Part shown: piece after piece, positions 7,058 through 11,976 of the stretch | Numbering within the stretch: position 1 is the first letter of the stretch | Layout: each line of letters starts with the position of its first letter | Source of the DNA: Candidatus Saccharimonadota bacterium | Lineage (GTDB): Bacteria; Patescibacteriota; Saccharimonadia; Saccharimonadales; Saccharimonadaceae | Direction: 5' to 3' | Assembly: GCA_016199685.1 (NCBI GenBank) | Contig: JACQGD010000005.1 | Coordinates: 1-11,976, forward strand | DNA length: 11,976 nucleotides | Program-made: the position numbers and the translations under genes | Notes under the pieces: generated by a model | Database searches by the model: none | What the model was told of the DNA's origin: nothing | What the model saw: the letters and a program-made list of their open reading frames with translations, nothing else

Positions 7058-7515
7058 GAGCTTTGTTGAGCGATAATAATACGTCGTTCTCGCCCTTCAC
7101 CCTCTGAGAATGTTTTTACATTTGGATATTCATCAGCAACCCTGTGAACAATTCGGCGGTCGGCTGCATTAAGATCACCGACAAATGAATCTCCAGTACG
7201 GATCACTTCTTCAATCCATTCACGCGCTTGCTTGGCAACTTTGTCAGCACGCTGCTTTTTATAATCAGCAATATCGACATTTACCCGCGTTACTACCGCT
7301 TCTCTGTTACGAAGCGTCGTCGATAAAAGATATTGAATACTACGGAGTGTTTCTGCATTTAGACCGATAAGAAGACTGTTATCTGTCGTAGAGGATACTG
7401 AAACCTCAATAACATCATCATTATATTCAGTTGTCACCTCGGCATTAATCCCAAAAAACGACAGGAGATCAGCAAGGTATTTTTCAGCAAATTTGATTGA
7501 CTCTTCCTGATTCAT
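7054..7515 (-). CDS. jag: Jag/KhpB-like KH and R3H domain RNA-binding protein
   Basis: Jag (KhpB, EloR) is a cytoplasmic RNA-binding protein that in Gram-positive bacteria pairs with KhpA and affects cell elongation and division; it is classically encoded next to yidC. This 153-residue version has a KH-II-like region (about 25-85) and a C-terminal R3H domain (about 90-150) with RRIVH and the family signature SEGEGRERRIII. The long N-terminal Jag-N domain of Bacillus Jag is absent. The expected GxxG loop of the KH domain reads GLNA (51-54), so its second Gly is missing and RNA contact may be altered. A GAGGGG ribosome site overlaps the yidC stop (TAGAGGGG), 7 nt before the ATG, so translation probably follows yidC. 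No terminator separates it from the convergent gene. Confidence 0.85.
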   Translation of the reverse strand: MNQEESIKFAEKYLADLLSFFGINAEVTTEYNDDVIEVSVSSTTDNSLLIGLNAETLRSIQYLLSTTLRNREAVVTRVNVDIADYKKQRADKVAKQAREWIEEVIRTGDSFVGDLNAADRRIVHRVADEYPNVKTFSEGEGRERRIIIAQQSS

Positions 7516-7527
7516 AGTGTTACCCCT

Positions 7528-8478
7528 CTACTTCTTAGAATGTTTTTTACTCTTAGCGCCACCGGCAACAATGCGCGTAACAGTCGCTTCATCTGCTTGT
7601 TTTGCACGAGCCTTAGCGGTTGCCTTCTTCGATGGCTGAGCTGGCGTATTTTCAACCATTTCTTCCATCTCTTCCTCGTCTTGCTTCAGAATGAAGTGCT
7701 GTTGAATGGTTGCGACAATGTTGGACACTGCATAGTACAATGCGATCGCACCAGGAAGATTGAGCATAATGAAGAGCATAAAGAATGGAAGAAAATACAT
7801 CATCTTTCCCATAATGATACCGTTTATCTCTGACTGATCAGCCTCTTTGCCTGCAGATGCCTCGGCGAGAATTTCACGTAGTTTCTTCGTACTCGTCGTC
7901 TGAGGTGTTGTCTGTTTCGACATAATAAACTGTGTGATTGCAGCAACAACAGCAAGAAAGACAAGGAAAATATCAACAGATCCGTTACTAAATGCATGCT
8001 TTGTGAGATCGATGATACCAAATAACTTCTCATTAAACTGTTCTGGGTGTTTAATAATCTGTTCAATCGCGGGAATATTCTCAAGGAAATCGTAGGTATA
8101 TTTCGCTACTTGGTCTCGGTGGAGTGTCAATACTTGAATGACATGATAGAGCGCAATAAAAATTGGAAGCTGTACAAGGAGAATGCCAATCGTACGGAAT
8201 GGACTCACCCCGTGCTTCTTGTAGAGCTCCATCATAAGCAACCCCTCTTGTTGCTTATTGCCCTTCGTTTGGCGTTTAATGCGTTGCAGCTCAGGTTGGA
8301 GTTTTCGCATCTTCTTCACTTGGTGAAGCTGGCGCTTCACAAGAGGATACATAACGAAACGCAAAAGAATTGTGAAGATAATAATCGAAACACCAAAGTC
8401 ACTACCTGGTACGACCGTATAAATACCTAAGAGTAGGTTGAATATCGGCTGCACGATTAATATATCAAAAATGTTCAT
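7528..8478 (-). CDS. yidC: YidC/Oxa1 family membrane protein insertase
   Basis: YidC inserts and folds membrane proteins, alone or with SecYEG. The 316-residue protein is of the short type, without the large periplasmic domain of Gram-negative YidC. The first membrane segment includes IIIFTILLRFVMYPL, whose Arg40 corresponds to the conserved positive residue in the hydrophilic groove. A charged cytoplasmic hairpin follows (about 45-90: KRQLHQVKKMRKLQPELQ), then SPFRTIGILLVQLPIFIALY (92-111), a segment near 166-186 and two near 225-260 (LNLPGAIALYYAVSN). The Lys/Arg/Ala-rich tail (283-316) resembles ribosome-binding tails. There is no lipobox Cys. A GGAG site lies 12 nt before the ATG. Order rnpA-yidC-jag is typical, but yidD, often between rnpA and yidC, is absent. 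Confidence 0.92.
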   Translation of the reverse strand: MNIFDILIVQPIFNLLLGIYTVVPGSDFGVSIIIFTILLRFVMYPLVKRQLHQVKKMRKLQPELQRIKRQTKGNKQQEGLLMMELYKKHGVSPFRTIGILLVQLPIFIALYHVIQVLTLHRDQVAKYTYDFLENIPAIEQIIKHPEQFNEKLFGIIDLTKHAFSNGSVDIFLVFLAVVAAITQFIMSKQTTPQTTSTKKLREILAEASAGKEADQSEINGIIMGKMMYFLPFFMLFIMLNLPGAIALYYAVSNIVATIQQHFILKQDEEEMEEMVENTPAQPSKKATAKARAKQADEATVTRIVAGGAKSKKHSKK

Positions 8479-8521
8479 CTAGGGAATCTACTCCAAATTG
8501 TTAGTTATCGAATCTAGGATT

Positions 8522-8530
8522 AGTATACCA
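8522..8530 (-). promoter_or_regulatory. Extended -10 promoter candidate for yidC-jag
   Basis: Read on the minus strand, this is TGGTATACT, an extended -10 element located just after the rnpA stop codon. The -35 position (TATCAA at 17 bp) is poor, which extended -10 promoters tolerate. The transcript would start near 8515 with a leader of about 37 nt containing the GGAG site. It would let yidC-jag be expressed independently of rnpA, though read-through from rnpA is equally possible. Confidence 0.4.
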
Positions 8531-8532
8531 CT

Positions 8533-8889
8533 TTAGACCTGTTTTTGATAGGTGTCGACAGATTCAAATAGCTGATCGACGAGTAATTCTAGGTCTTCGG
8601 ATGGCATCGTAGAGACTTCACTCGAGAAGACAAGTAGCACGACATCAGTTGGCGTCTGTAGATTATTAAGGCGATGCCGAACAGCTTCGTATAGTCGTCT
8701 GCGCACACGGTTTCTTCCCACAGCGCCCTTAAGCACTTTTTTGCTGATAACAATTGCCACACGACTATGTTTACGGTGTGGGTTCTTGATATATTTCAAC
8801 GTCACTAACCGAGTCCTCTCAGCAGAACCGTTTTTATACACGTAGCGCAAGCTGTTGTGCCCATGGAAGCGATGTTTAAATGAAAGCAT
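8533..8889 (-). CDS. rnpA: Ribonuclease P protein component
   Basis: RnpA is the small basic protein that assists RNase P RNA in cutting 5' leaders from pre-tRNA. The 118-residue product has MLSFKHRFHGHNSLRYVYKNG at the start, the strand VAIVISKKVLKGAVGRN, and the signature RNRVRRRLYEAVR (59-71) containing the conserved RNR/RR RNA-binding surface, followed by DVVLLV. I chose the ATG at 8889 over an in-frame ATG at 8925. The longer version would add MRRFFSVYYIVR, translated from the tail of the upstream terminator and the promoter, and family members begin near the FKHRF segment. No ribosome binding site precedes the ATG; a -10-like TATACT lies 11 nt upstream, so the leader is probably only a few bases long. 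Confidence 0.9.
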   Translation of the reverse strand: MLSFKHRFHGHNSLRYVYKNGSAERTRLVTLKYIKNPHRKHSRVAIVISKKVLKGAVGRNRVRRRLYEAVRHRLNNLQTPTDVVLLVFSSEVSTMPSEDLELLVDQLFESVDTYQKQV

Positions 8890-8900
8890 ACGTACTATGT

Positions 8901-8906
8901 AGTATA
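8901..8906 (-). promoter_or_regulatory. -10 element (TATACT) for rnpA
   Basis: On the minus strand TATACT sits between the rpmH terminator and the rnpA start codon, with 11 nt to the ATG. The predicted start of transcription gives a leader of about 4-5 nt. The -35 position falls inside the terminator hairpin and does not match consensus, so strength is uncertain. Confidence 0.4.
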
Positions 8907-8909
8907 CAG

Positions 8910-8941
8910 AAAAAAACCGCCTCATATTAGTAATGAGACGG
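8910..8941 (-). terminator. Intrinsic terminator after rpmH
   Basis: On the minus strand a 9-bp stem (CCGTCTCAT with ATGAGGCGG, one T-G wobble) encloses a 7-nt loop and is followed directly by seven T residues (8916-8910). This is a textbook rho-independent terminator. It begins 21 nt after the rpmH stop and ends the rpmH message before rnpA. On the plus strand only four T residues follow, so it is directional. Confidence 0.85.
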
Positions 8942-8962
8942 ATTTTACAGTATAACCGTTAA

Positions 8963-9100
8963 TTAGACGGTAAGTTTAGCGCGGCCTTTGATTCGGCGTC
9001 GCTTGATGACTGCGCGGCCAGCTTTTGTAGACACACGAGCACGGAAGCCGTGTGTGCGGGCGCGATGTCGAGTATGTGGTTGGTGTGTTCGCTTTGGCAT
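8963..9100 (-). CDS. rpmH: 50S ribosomal protein bL34
   Basis: The 45-residue, strongly basic protein MPKRTHQPHTRHRARTHGFR... continues with ARVSTKAGRAVIKRRRIKGRAKLTV. This matches the bL34 pattern KRT-QP--R-R---HGFR-RM-T--GR-V---RR-KGR--L almost throughout. bL34 binds 23S rRNA in the large subunit. The length is normal (44-47 residues). Gene order dnaA (divergent), rpmH, rnpA, yidC, jag is the widely conserved origin cluster. The start codon lies 9 nt from a strong -10 box and lacks a Shine-Dalgarno sequence. A terminator follows the stop, making rpmH its own transcription unit. Confidence 0.96.
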   Translation of the reverse strand: MPKRTHQPHTRHRARTHGFRARVSTKAGRAVIKRRRIKGRAKLTV

Positions 9101-9109
9101 ATCTTTTCT

Positions 9110-9138
9110 ATTGTACTACAATCTGACGGGTTTTTCAA
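9110..9138 (-). promoter_or_regulatory. Strong sigma70-type promoter for rpmH
   Basis: On the minus strand TTGAAA (9138-9133, 5 of 6 matches) and TACAAT (9115-9110, 5 of 6) are separated by exactly 17 bp. The ATG of rpmH begins 9 nt after the -10, so the 5' leader is about 2-3 nt. This is the best promoter in the window, as expected for a ribosomal protein gene. Confidence 0.72.
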
Positions 9139-9206
9139 GATACAACCCCTACCGTTGTTGGTAAAATGCTTGAAATTCCCTGTGTGCGTGTCATAGCTAA
9201 TAAAAC

Positions 9207-9321
9207 TTATCCACTTTTCAACAAGGCTTATCCACAGTTTTACAGATAGAGGTCGTACATGTGGATAAATCGACTCTCTAATTAACCTGTTTTATGTTTA
9301 CAGGTTGCAGCTTGTGGAAAA
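9207..9321. promoter_or_regulatory. DnaA-box cluster upstream of dnaA
   Basis: Four sites resemble the DnaA box TTATCCACA: TTATCCACT at 9207-9215 (+, 8/9), TTATCCACA at 9228-9236 (+, 9/9), TGTGGATAA at 9260-9268 (-, 9/9) and TGTGGAAAA at 9313-9321 (-, 8/9). The first two start 21 bp apart, two helical turns. The last overlaps the -35 of the dnaA promoter, suggesting autoregulation. Together with the boxes after dnaA this may form a two-part origin. The rest of 9101-9395 holds the rpmH and dnaA promoters and inverted repeats; no gene is seen. Confidence 0.75.
9284..9306. repeat. Inverted repeat AACCTGT-N9-ACAGGTT
   Basis: Perfect 7-bp arms (9284-9290 and 9300-9306) flank a 9-bp AT-rich centre between the DnaA boxes and the dnaA promoter. 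The symmetry and position suit an operator or a small hairpin. The arm sequence AACCTGT recurs once in the dnaA-dnaN gap (10827-10833). Confidence 0.4.
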
Positions 9322-9340
9322 CTTTTTATCAGCGTATAGT
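9312..9340 (+). promoter_or_regulatory. dnaA: dnaA promoter candidate
   Basis: TTGTGG (9312-9317) and TATAGT (9335-9340) are 17 bp apart. The -10 matches 5 of 6 bases and the -35 matches 3. The start of transcription would be near 9347, giving a leader of about 50 nt with an AAGGGG ribosome site at 9383-9388. A DnaA-box-like sequence covers the -35. Confidence 0.45.
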
Positions 9341-9367
9341 TAAGTACATACGCGTTCTCTGTGAACG
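9332..9367 (+). repeat. Two adjacent inverted repeats at the dnaA transcription start
   Basis: GCGTAT (9332-9337) pairs with ATACGC (9348-9353) around a 10-bp spacer and includes most of the -10 element. CGTTC (9353-9357) pairs with GAACG (9363-9367) around 5 bp and would form a small hairpin in the dnaA leader. They could be a regulator site and a leader structure, but short arms make chance possible. Confidence 0.3.
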
Positions 9368-9395
9368 AGGCTAATTTGGAGTAAGGGGATTTTAG

Positions 9396-10781
9396 GTGCA
9401 ACATACATTATGGCAAACGGTCTTAGGTGAAATCGAGCTGTCGGTTTCTCGCATTAACTTCATGACATGGTTCAAGGGTAGCGAGCTTATAAGCCTTACC
9501 GACGATGAAGCTGTCATCGCTGTCGTCAGTGTATTTGCAATTCGTCAGTTTGAAGTAAAATTCAACGATCAGATCGTAGATATCTTAAAAAAGAACGGTG
9601 CAACTCCACAAAAAGTAACCTATACCGTAAAAAGAAGTAGTAAAAAGAAAGTCATCAGCCGCGAAACAACCGTATCAAAGCATCCTTCAGTAGAAGAACT
9701 TATCTCCCAACGCGCAAATAACACTGCAGTAGCTCACGTCGGCCTCCCCTCTCCTGTTGTCGCATCCACCGGACTCAATCCTCGGTATACATTTGACTCG
9801 TTCATCGTCGGATCGAGTAATGACCTTGCCTACACCGCTTGCCAGGCAGTTGCTCAATATCCCGGAGTTAAGTACAACCCACTCTACCTCTATGGCGGCG
9901 TCGGTCTTGGTAAGACTCACCTTATGCAGGCAGTTGGAAATGAAATAATTAAACAACAGCCTGCCCTTCGGATCCTCTACGTCAGTTCTGAAACTTTTGT
10001 AAAAGAGTTCCTCGATAGTATTCGTTTCAAGAAAAAAGGTTTTTCCGACAAATATCGCAATGTTGATGTACTTATTATTGATGACATGCAGTTCATTGCA
10101 GGTAAAGAAAAGACTCAAGAGGAGTTCTTCCACACATTTAATGCGCTTCATCAAAATAATAAACAGATTATTATTAGTAGCGACAAGCCACCTAAGAGTA
10201 TTCCAACATTGACCGAGCGTCTCAGGAGTCGCTTTGAAATGGGGATGGCGATTGATATTCAAATGCCCGATTTTGAAACGCGCTGTGCTATCCTTCAGAC
10301 GAAAGCCTCGCTATCGGGTATCGAACTCGGTCGGGAAACAGCCGAATACTTAGCAAATAATATCAAAACGAATATTCGTGAACTTGAGGGCGCGCTTAAC
10401 CAGCTCCTTGCCTACGCTGAAATGCGTGGCATTGCACCCGATATTACAACAGCTGAGGGATTGATTGGCAATGTTCGTCACTCGCGACCACAACATCTCA
10501 CTCCAAAACAAATTATCGATAAAACAGCGAAACATTTTCAGCTTACCACCCCTGAGATATGCAGTGTTCGACGTGACAAACATATCGTCACTCCACGACA
10601 AATTGCAATGTATCTCCTTAGAAGCGAACTCCATCTCAGCTTCCCAAAAATCGCTGGTGAACTCGGCCGAAAGGACCACACAACGGCAATTCACTCCGTC
10701 GAAAAGATAGAAAAATCAATAAAACTAGACTTCACAATTCGAGAACAAGTCGCCGAAATTAGGGAGAAATTGTATGCTTAA
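9396..10781 (+). CDS. dnaA: Chromosomal replication initiator protein DnaA
   Basis: DnaA binds DnaA boxes, oligomerises with ATP and opens oriC. The 461-residue protein has the usual four domains: N-terminal domain I (about 1-75, with LWQTVLGEIELSVSRINFMTWF), a short linker (80-125), the AAA+ domain (about 126-345) and the DNA-binding domain (about 365-461). Visible are Walker A GGVGLGKT (167-174), Walker B VLIIDD (225-230), sensor 1 IIISSD (258-263), RLRSRFEMG (275-283), NIRELEGAL (326-334) and the DnaA signature GRKDHTTAIHSVEKI (424-438). The start is GTG at 9396, because an in-frame TAG lies directly before it and AAGGGG (9383-9388) is 7 nt upstream. The length is normal. It diverges from rpmH and is followed by dnaN across the predicted origin. 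Confidence 0.98.
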   Translation: MQHTLWQTVLGEIELSVSRINFMTWFKGSELISLTDDEAVIAVVSVFAIRQFEVKFNDQIVDILKKNGATPQKVTYTVKRSSKKKVISRETTVSKHPSVEELISQRANNTAVAHVGLPSPVVASTGLNPRYTFDSFIVGSSNDLAYTACQAVAQYPGVKYNPLYLYGGVGLGKTHLMQAVGNEIIKQQPALRILYVSSETFVKEFLDSIRFKKKGFSDKYRNVDVLIIDDMQFIAGKEKTQEEFFHTFNALHQNNKQIIISSDKPPKSIPTLTERLRSRFEMGMAIDIQMPDFETRCAILQTKASLSGIELGRETAEYLANNIKTNIRELEGALNQLLAYAEMRGIAPDITTAEGLIGNVRHSRPQHLTPKQIIDKTAKHFQLTTPEICSVRRDKHIVTPRQIAMYLLRSELHLSFPKIAGELGRKDHTTAIHSVEKIEKSIKLDFTIREQVAEIREKLYA

Positions 10782-10814
10782 ATCCTGTGGAAAAAATGTG
10801 CACATCCTCTGGAA

Positions 10815-10843
10815 ACAAGTACGTATAACCTGTCAGTACTTGT
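10815..10843. repeat. Inverted repeat ACAAGTAC-N13-GTACTTGT
   Basis: Perfect 8-bp arms (10815-10822 and 10836-10843) are separated by 13 bp inside the predicted origin. The right arm runs into the DnaA-box-like TTGTCCACA. A second inverted repeat with an equal 13-bp spacer lies at 10884-10910. Confidence 0.45.
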
Positions 10844-10883
10844 CCACATATTCTGGGGATGCCGTACATACTCGTAAAAGTAC

Positions 10884-10910
10884 GTGGGTAAAACCCTTAC
10901 TTGTACCCAC
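10884..10910. repeat. Inverted repeat GTGGGTA-N13-TACCCAC
   Basis: Perfect 7-bp arms (10884-10890 and 10904-10910) flank a 13-bp spacer within the predicted origin. Each arm resembles part of a DnaA box, so this may be a pair of weak opposed sites rather than a hairpin. Confidence 0.4.
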
Positions 10911-10988
10911 TTTTATCCCCGTCTTTCCACTGCTTCAATCCACAAGTAATTCCGCTATTTTATCCCTGTTAATCCGCAGTTATACCCA

Positions 10989-11016
10989 TAATCCACAGCC
11001 CCTACTATTAACACTA
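10989..11016 (+). promoter_or_regulatory. Basal unwinding element: DnaA box, GC stretch, DnaA-trio-like array
   Basis: TAATCCACA (10989-10997, 8/9 box) is followed by GCCC (10998-11001), then triplets CTA, CTA, TTA, ACA, CTA (11002-11016) and an A-rich run reaching the dnaN ribosome site. On the lower strand the triplets read 3'-GAT-5' or near variants, the DnaA-trio pattern that guides DnaA onto single-stranded DNA. The order and the position just before dnaN closely resemble the Bacillus subtilis origin as I remember it. Confidence 0.65.
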
Positions 11017-11046
11017 CGAAGAAAAAATTAAAGAAAGGTAACAATA

Positions 11047-11976
11047 ATGGAACTGTCTGTAACTCAAGAAAATTTGTCAAAAGCACTTGCTGCTGCGTCA
11101 CGTGTCGCTAGTACGAAAACCCAATTACCAATCCTCAGCAACATACTTTTAAGAACCGATAACAATAGACTTCTTGTTGCTGCAACGAATCTTGAAATAG
11201 CAACAACACAACATATAGGTGCAAAAATAGCAAAACCAGGCTCGATTACAATTCCTGCAAAACTTGTCGCAGAGTTTGTCTCCTCTCTTCCGAAAGGTCC
11301 TGTTGAACTTGTCGTCAAAGCGGATCATCTTCATATTTCAGCCGGCGGGTATAAATCAGTGATTAACGGAACGCTTGCTGATGATTTCCCAGAGCTTCCT
11401 ATTATTGATGAGGCCTCCTCTGTGCAATACTCGATTAATACTGATGAGTTCAAGCAAGCAGTGAGTCAGACTGCCCTTACCGCTAGTAGCGATAGTACTC
11501 GACCAGTTCTTACTGGCGTATATTGGCATTCGCACGAAGGAAATCTTTATCTTGCAGCGACAGACGGGTATCGTCTAAGCGAGAAGAGGCTCTTTGAGAC
11601 GACAAGTGAAGTAGCTGCCATCATTCCTACTTCAAGCCTCCAGGAGGTGCTCCGTACGCTTAGTGAGGACGTTTCTGAAATAGATGTCCTCTTTGATGAA
11701 ACTCAAGTAAGGTTTCGTGTTGGTGATTCTGAAGTAACGAGTCGTCTTATCGATGGTAATTTCCCTCCATATCGTCAGCTTATCCCTGAATCATCAGAGA
11801 CGTCGGTGACAATTGATAAGAGTGAATTTGTGAGGATTACGAAAATTGCAGGTCTTTTTGCTCGTGAGTCTGGCGGAAGTGTTACGCTCAGCGCCAGCGA
11901 AAGTGATGGAACGCTTGCAATCCACTCAATCGCTTCACAGCTTGGTGAGAACACCTCAGAATCAAAAGCAGAAGTT
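11047..11976 (+). CDS. dnaN: DNA polymerase III beta subunit (sliding clamp), truncated by window end
   Basis: DnaN forms the dimeric ring that holds DNA polymerase III on DNA. The frame is open from ATG 11047 to the last base, giving 310 of an expected 365-375 residues. It starts MELSVTQENLSKALAAASRV and contains the family marks LPILSNILL (28-35), TNLEIA (47-52), TDGYRLS (172-178), SRLIDGNFPPYRQLIP (232-247) and ASQLGENTSESKAEV at the window end. Three repeated clamp domains would start near residues 1, 125 and 250. An AAAGG site lies 8 nt before the ATG. No separate dnaN promoter is convincing, so it may rely on dnaA read-through or a promoter within the origin. Confidence 0.97.
   Translation, partial: MELSVTQENLSKALAAASRVASTKTQLPILSNILLRTDNNRLLVAATNLEIATTQHIGAKIAKPGSITIPAKLVAEFVSSLPKGPVELVVKADHLHISAGGYKSVINGTLADDFPELPIIDEASSVQYSINTDEFKQAVSQTALTASSDSTRPVLTGVYWHSHEGNLYLAATDGYRLSEKRLFETTSEVAAIIPTSSLQEVLRTLSEDVSEIDVLFDETQVRFRVGDSEVTSRLIDGNFPPYRQLIPESSETSVTIDKSEFVRITKIAGLFARESGGSVTLSASESDGTLAIHSIASQLGENTSESKAEV

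Larger units (their letters stand above)
10782..11046 (+). other. oriC: Predicted oriC in the dnaA-dnaN gap
   Basis: This 265-bp gap has no convincing gene and is dense in DnaA-box-like sequence: TGTGGAAAA 10786-10794, TTGTCCACA 10840-10848, TTACCCACG on the minus strand at 10883-10891, TTATCCCCG 10913-10921, CAATCCACA 10936-10944, then TTATCCCTG 10960, TAATCCGCA 10970, TTATACCCA 10980 and TAATCCACA 10989. The last four share one orientation and start 10, 10 and 9 bp apart. A GC stretch, CTA-type triplets and an A-rich run follow up to dnaN. Location between dnaA and dnaN is common for bacterial origins. Most boxes are 6-8/9 matches, so cooperative weak sites are likely. Confidence 0.75.

Noticed and set aside
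8890..8925. Longer rnpA start at 8925
   Set aside because: It would lie inside the rpmH terminator hairpin and add residues not typical of RnpA; the ATG at 8889 fits the family.
9687..10262. Long minus-strand open frame (191 codons) inside dnaA
   Set aside because: It lies opposite the conserved AAA+ coding region, has no recognisable motifs and no initiation signals.
10824..10829. TATAAC as a dnaN promoter -10
   Set aside because: No -35 at usual spacing and the start codon is over 200 bp away, within a box-rich region.
10774..11031. Open frame of 85 codons between dnaA and dnaN
   Set aside because: It overlaps the dnaA end, has no ribosome site and its codons are spelled by DnaA-box-like repeats; the product resembles nothing.
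1..11976. CRISPR arrays, tRNA or rRNA genes, insertion sequences
   Set aside because: No regularly spaced long direct repeats, cloverleaf-type sequences, transposase motifs or terminal inverted repeats were seen.

Overview
The window looks like the origin-of-replication neighbourhood of a small-genome bacterium, most likely Patescibacteria (CPR) and probably Saccharibacteria (TM7). This assignment is inference. It rests on the compact dnaA/dnaN/rpmH/rnpA/yidC/jag block without yidD, a Jag protein lacking the Jag-N domain, the style of the protein sequences, and start codons that sit almost directly on -10 boxes. TGA serves as a normal stop (2260-2262), which argues against the SR1/Gracilibacteria code.

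Left part (2-7057, all + strand). The window opens inside sucD (succinyl-CoA ligase alpha). Next comes a cell-surface polysaccharide block: a BcsA-like membrane glycosyltransferase broken by a frameshift plus loss of its catalytic core (950-2262), a one-helix membrane-fusion-like protein (2259-2987), and a membrane-anchored GH81 endo-beta-1,3-glucanase (2991-4967). Overlapping or nearly touching start and stop codons tie these three together. The combination suggests a beta-glucan synthesis, export and trimming unit whose synthase is disrupted in this sequence. After a short promoter gap come a DPM1/GtrB-type polyprenyl-phosphate glycosyltransferase (5021-5959) and a GT4 glycosyltransferase (5963-7057), probably one operon for lipid-linked sugar or surface glycan assembly.

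Middle part (7054-9100, all - strand). In transcription order: rpmH (bL34), an intrinsic terminator, rnpA (RNase P protein), yidC (membrane insertase) and jag/khpB (KH-R3H RNA-binding protein). The jag stop overlaps the GT4 stop convergently by 4 bp.

Right part (9101-11976). A regulatory region upstream of dnaA carries consensus DnaA boxes, the rpmH promoter facing left and the dnaA promoter facing right. dnaA is followed by a 265-bp gap that looks like oriC. It has many DnaA-box-like motifs, the last four spaced 9-10 bp apart, followed by a short GC stretch, a DnaA-trio-like array and an A-rich run just before dnaN. dnaN is cut by the window end. The housekeeping genes diverge from the origin and so run with replication. 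The polysaccharide block would run head-on to the leftward fork.

The most notable points are the damaged glucan-synthase operon, the Bacillus-like unwinding element at oriC, the repeated leaderless-type promoter geometry, and a terminator separating rpmH from rnpA. I saw no tRNA, rRNA, CRISPR array or insertion sequence.
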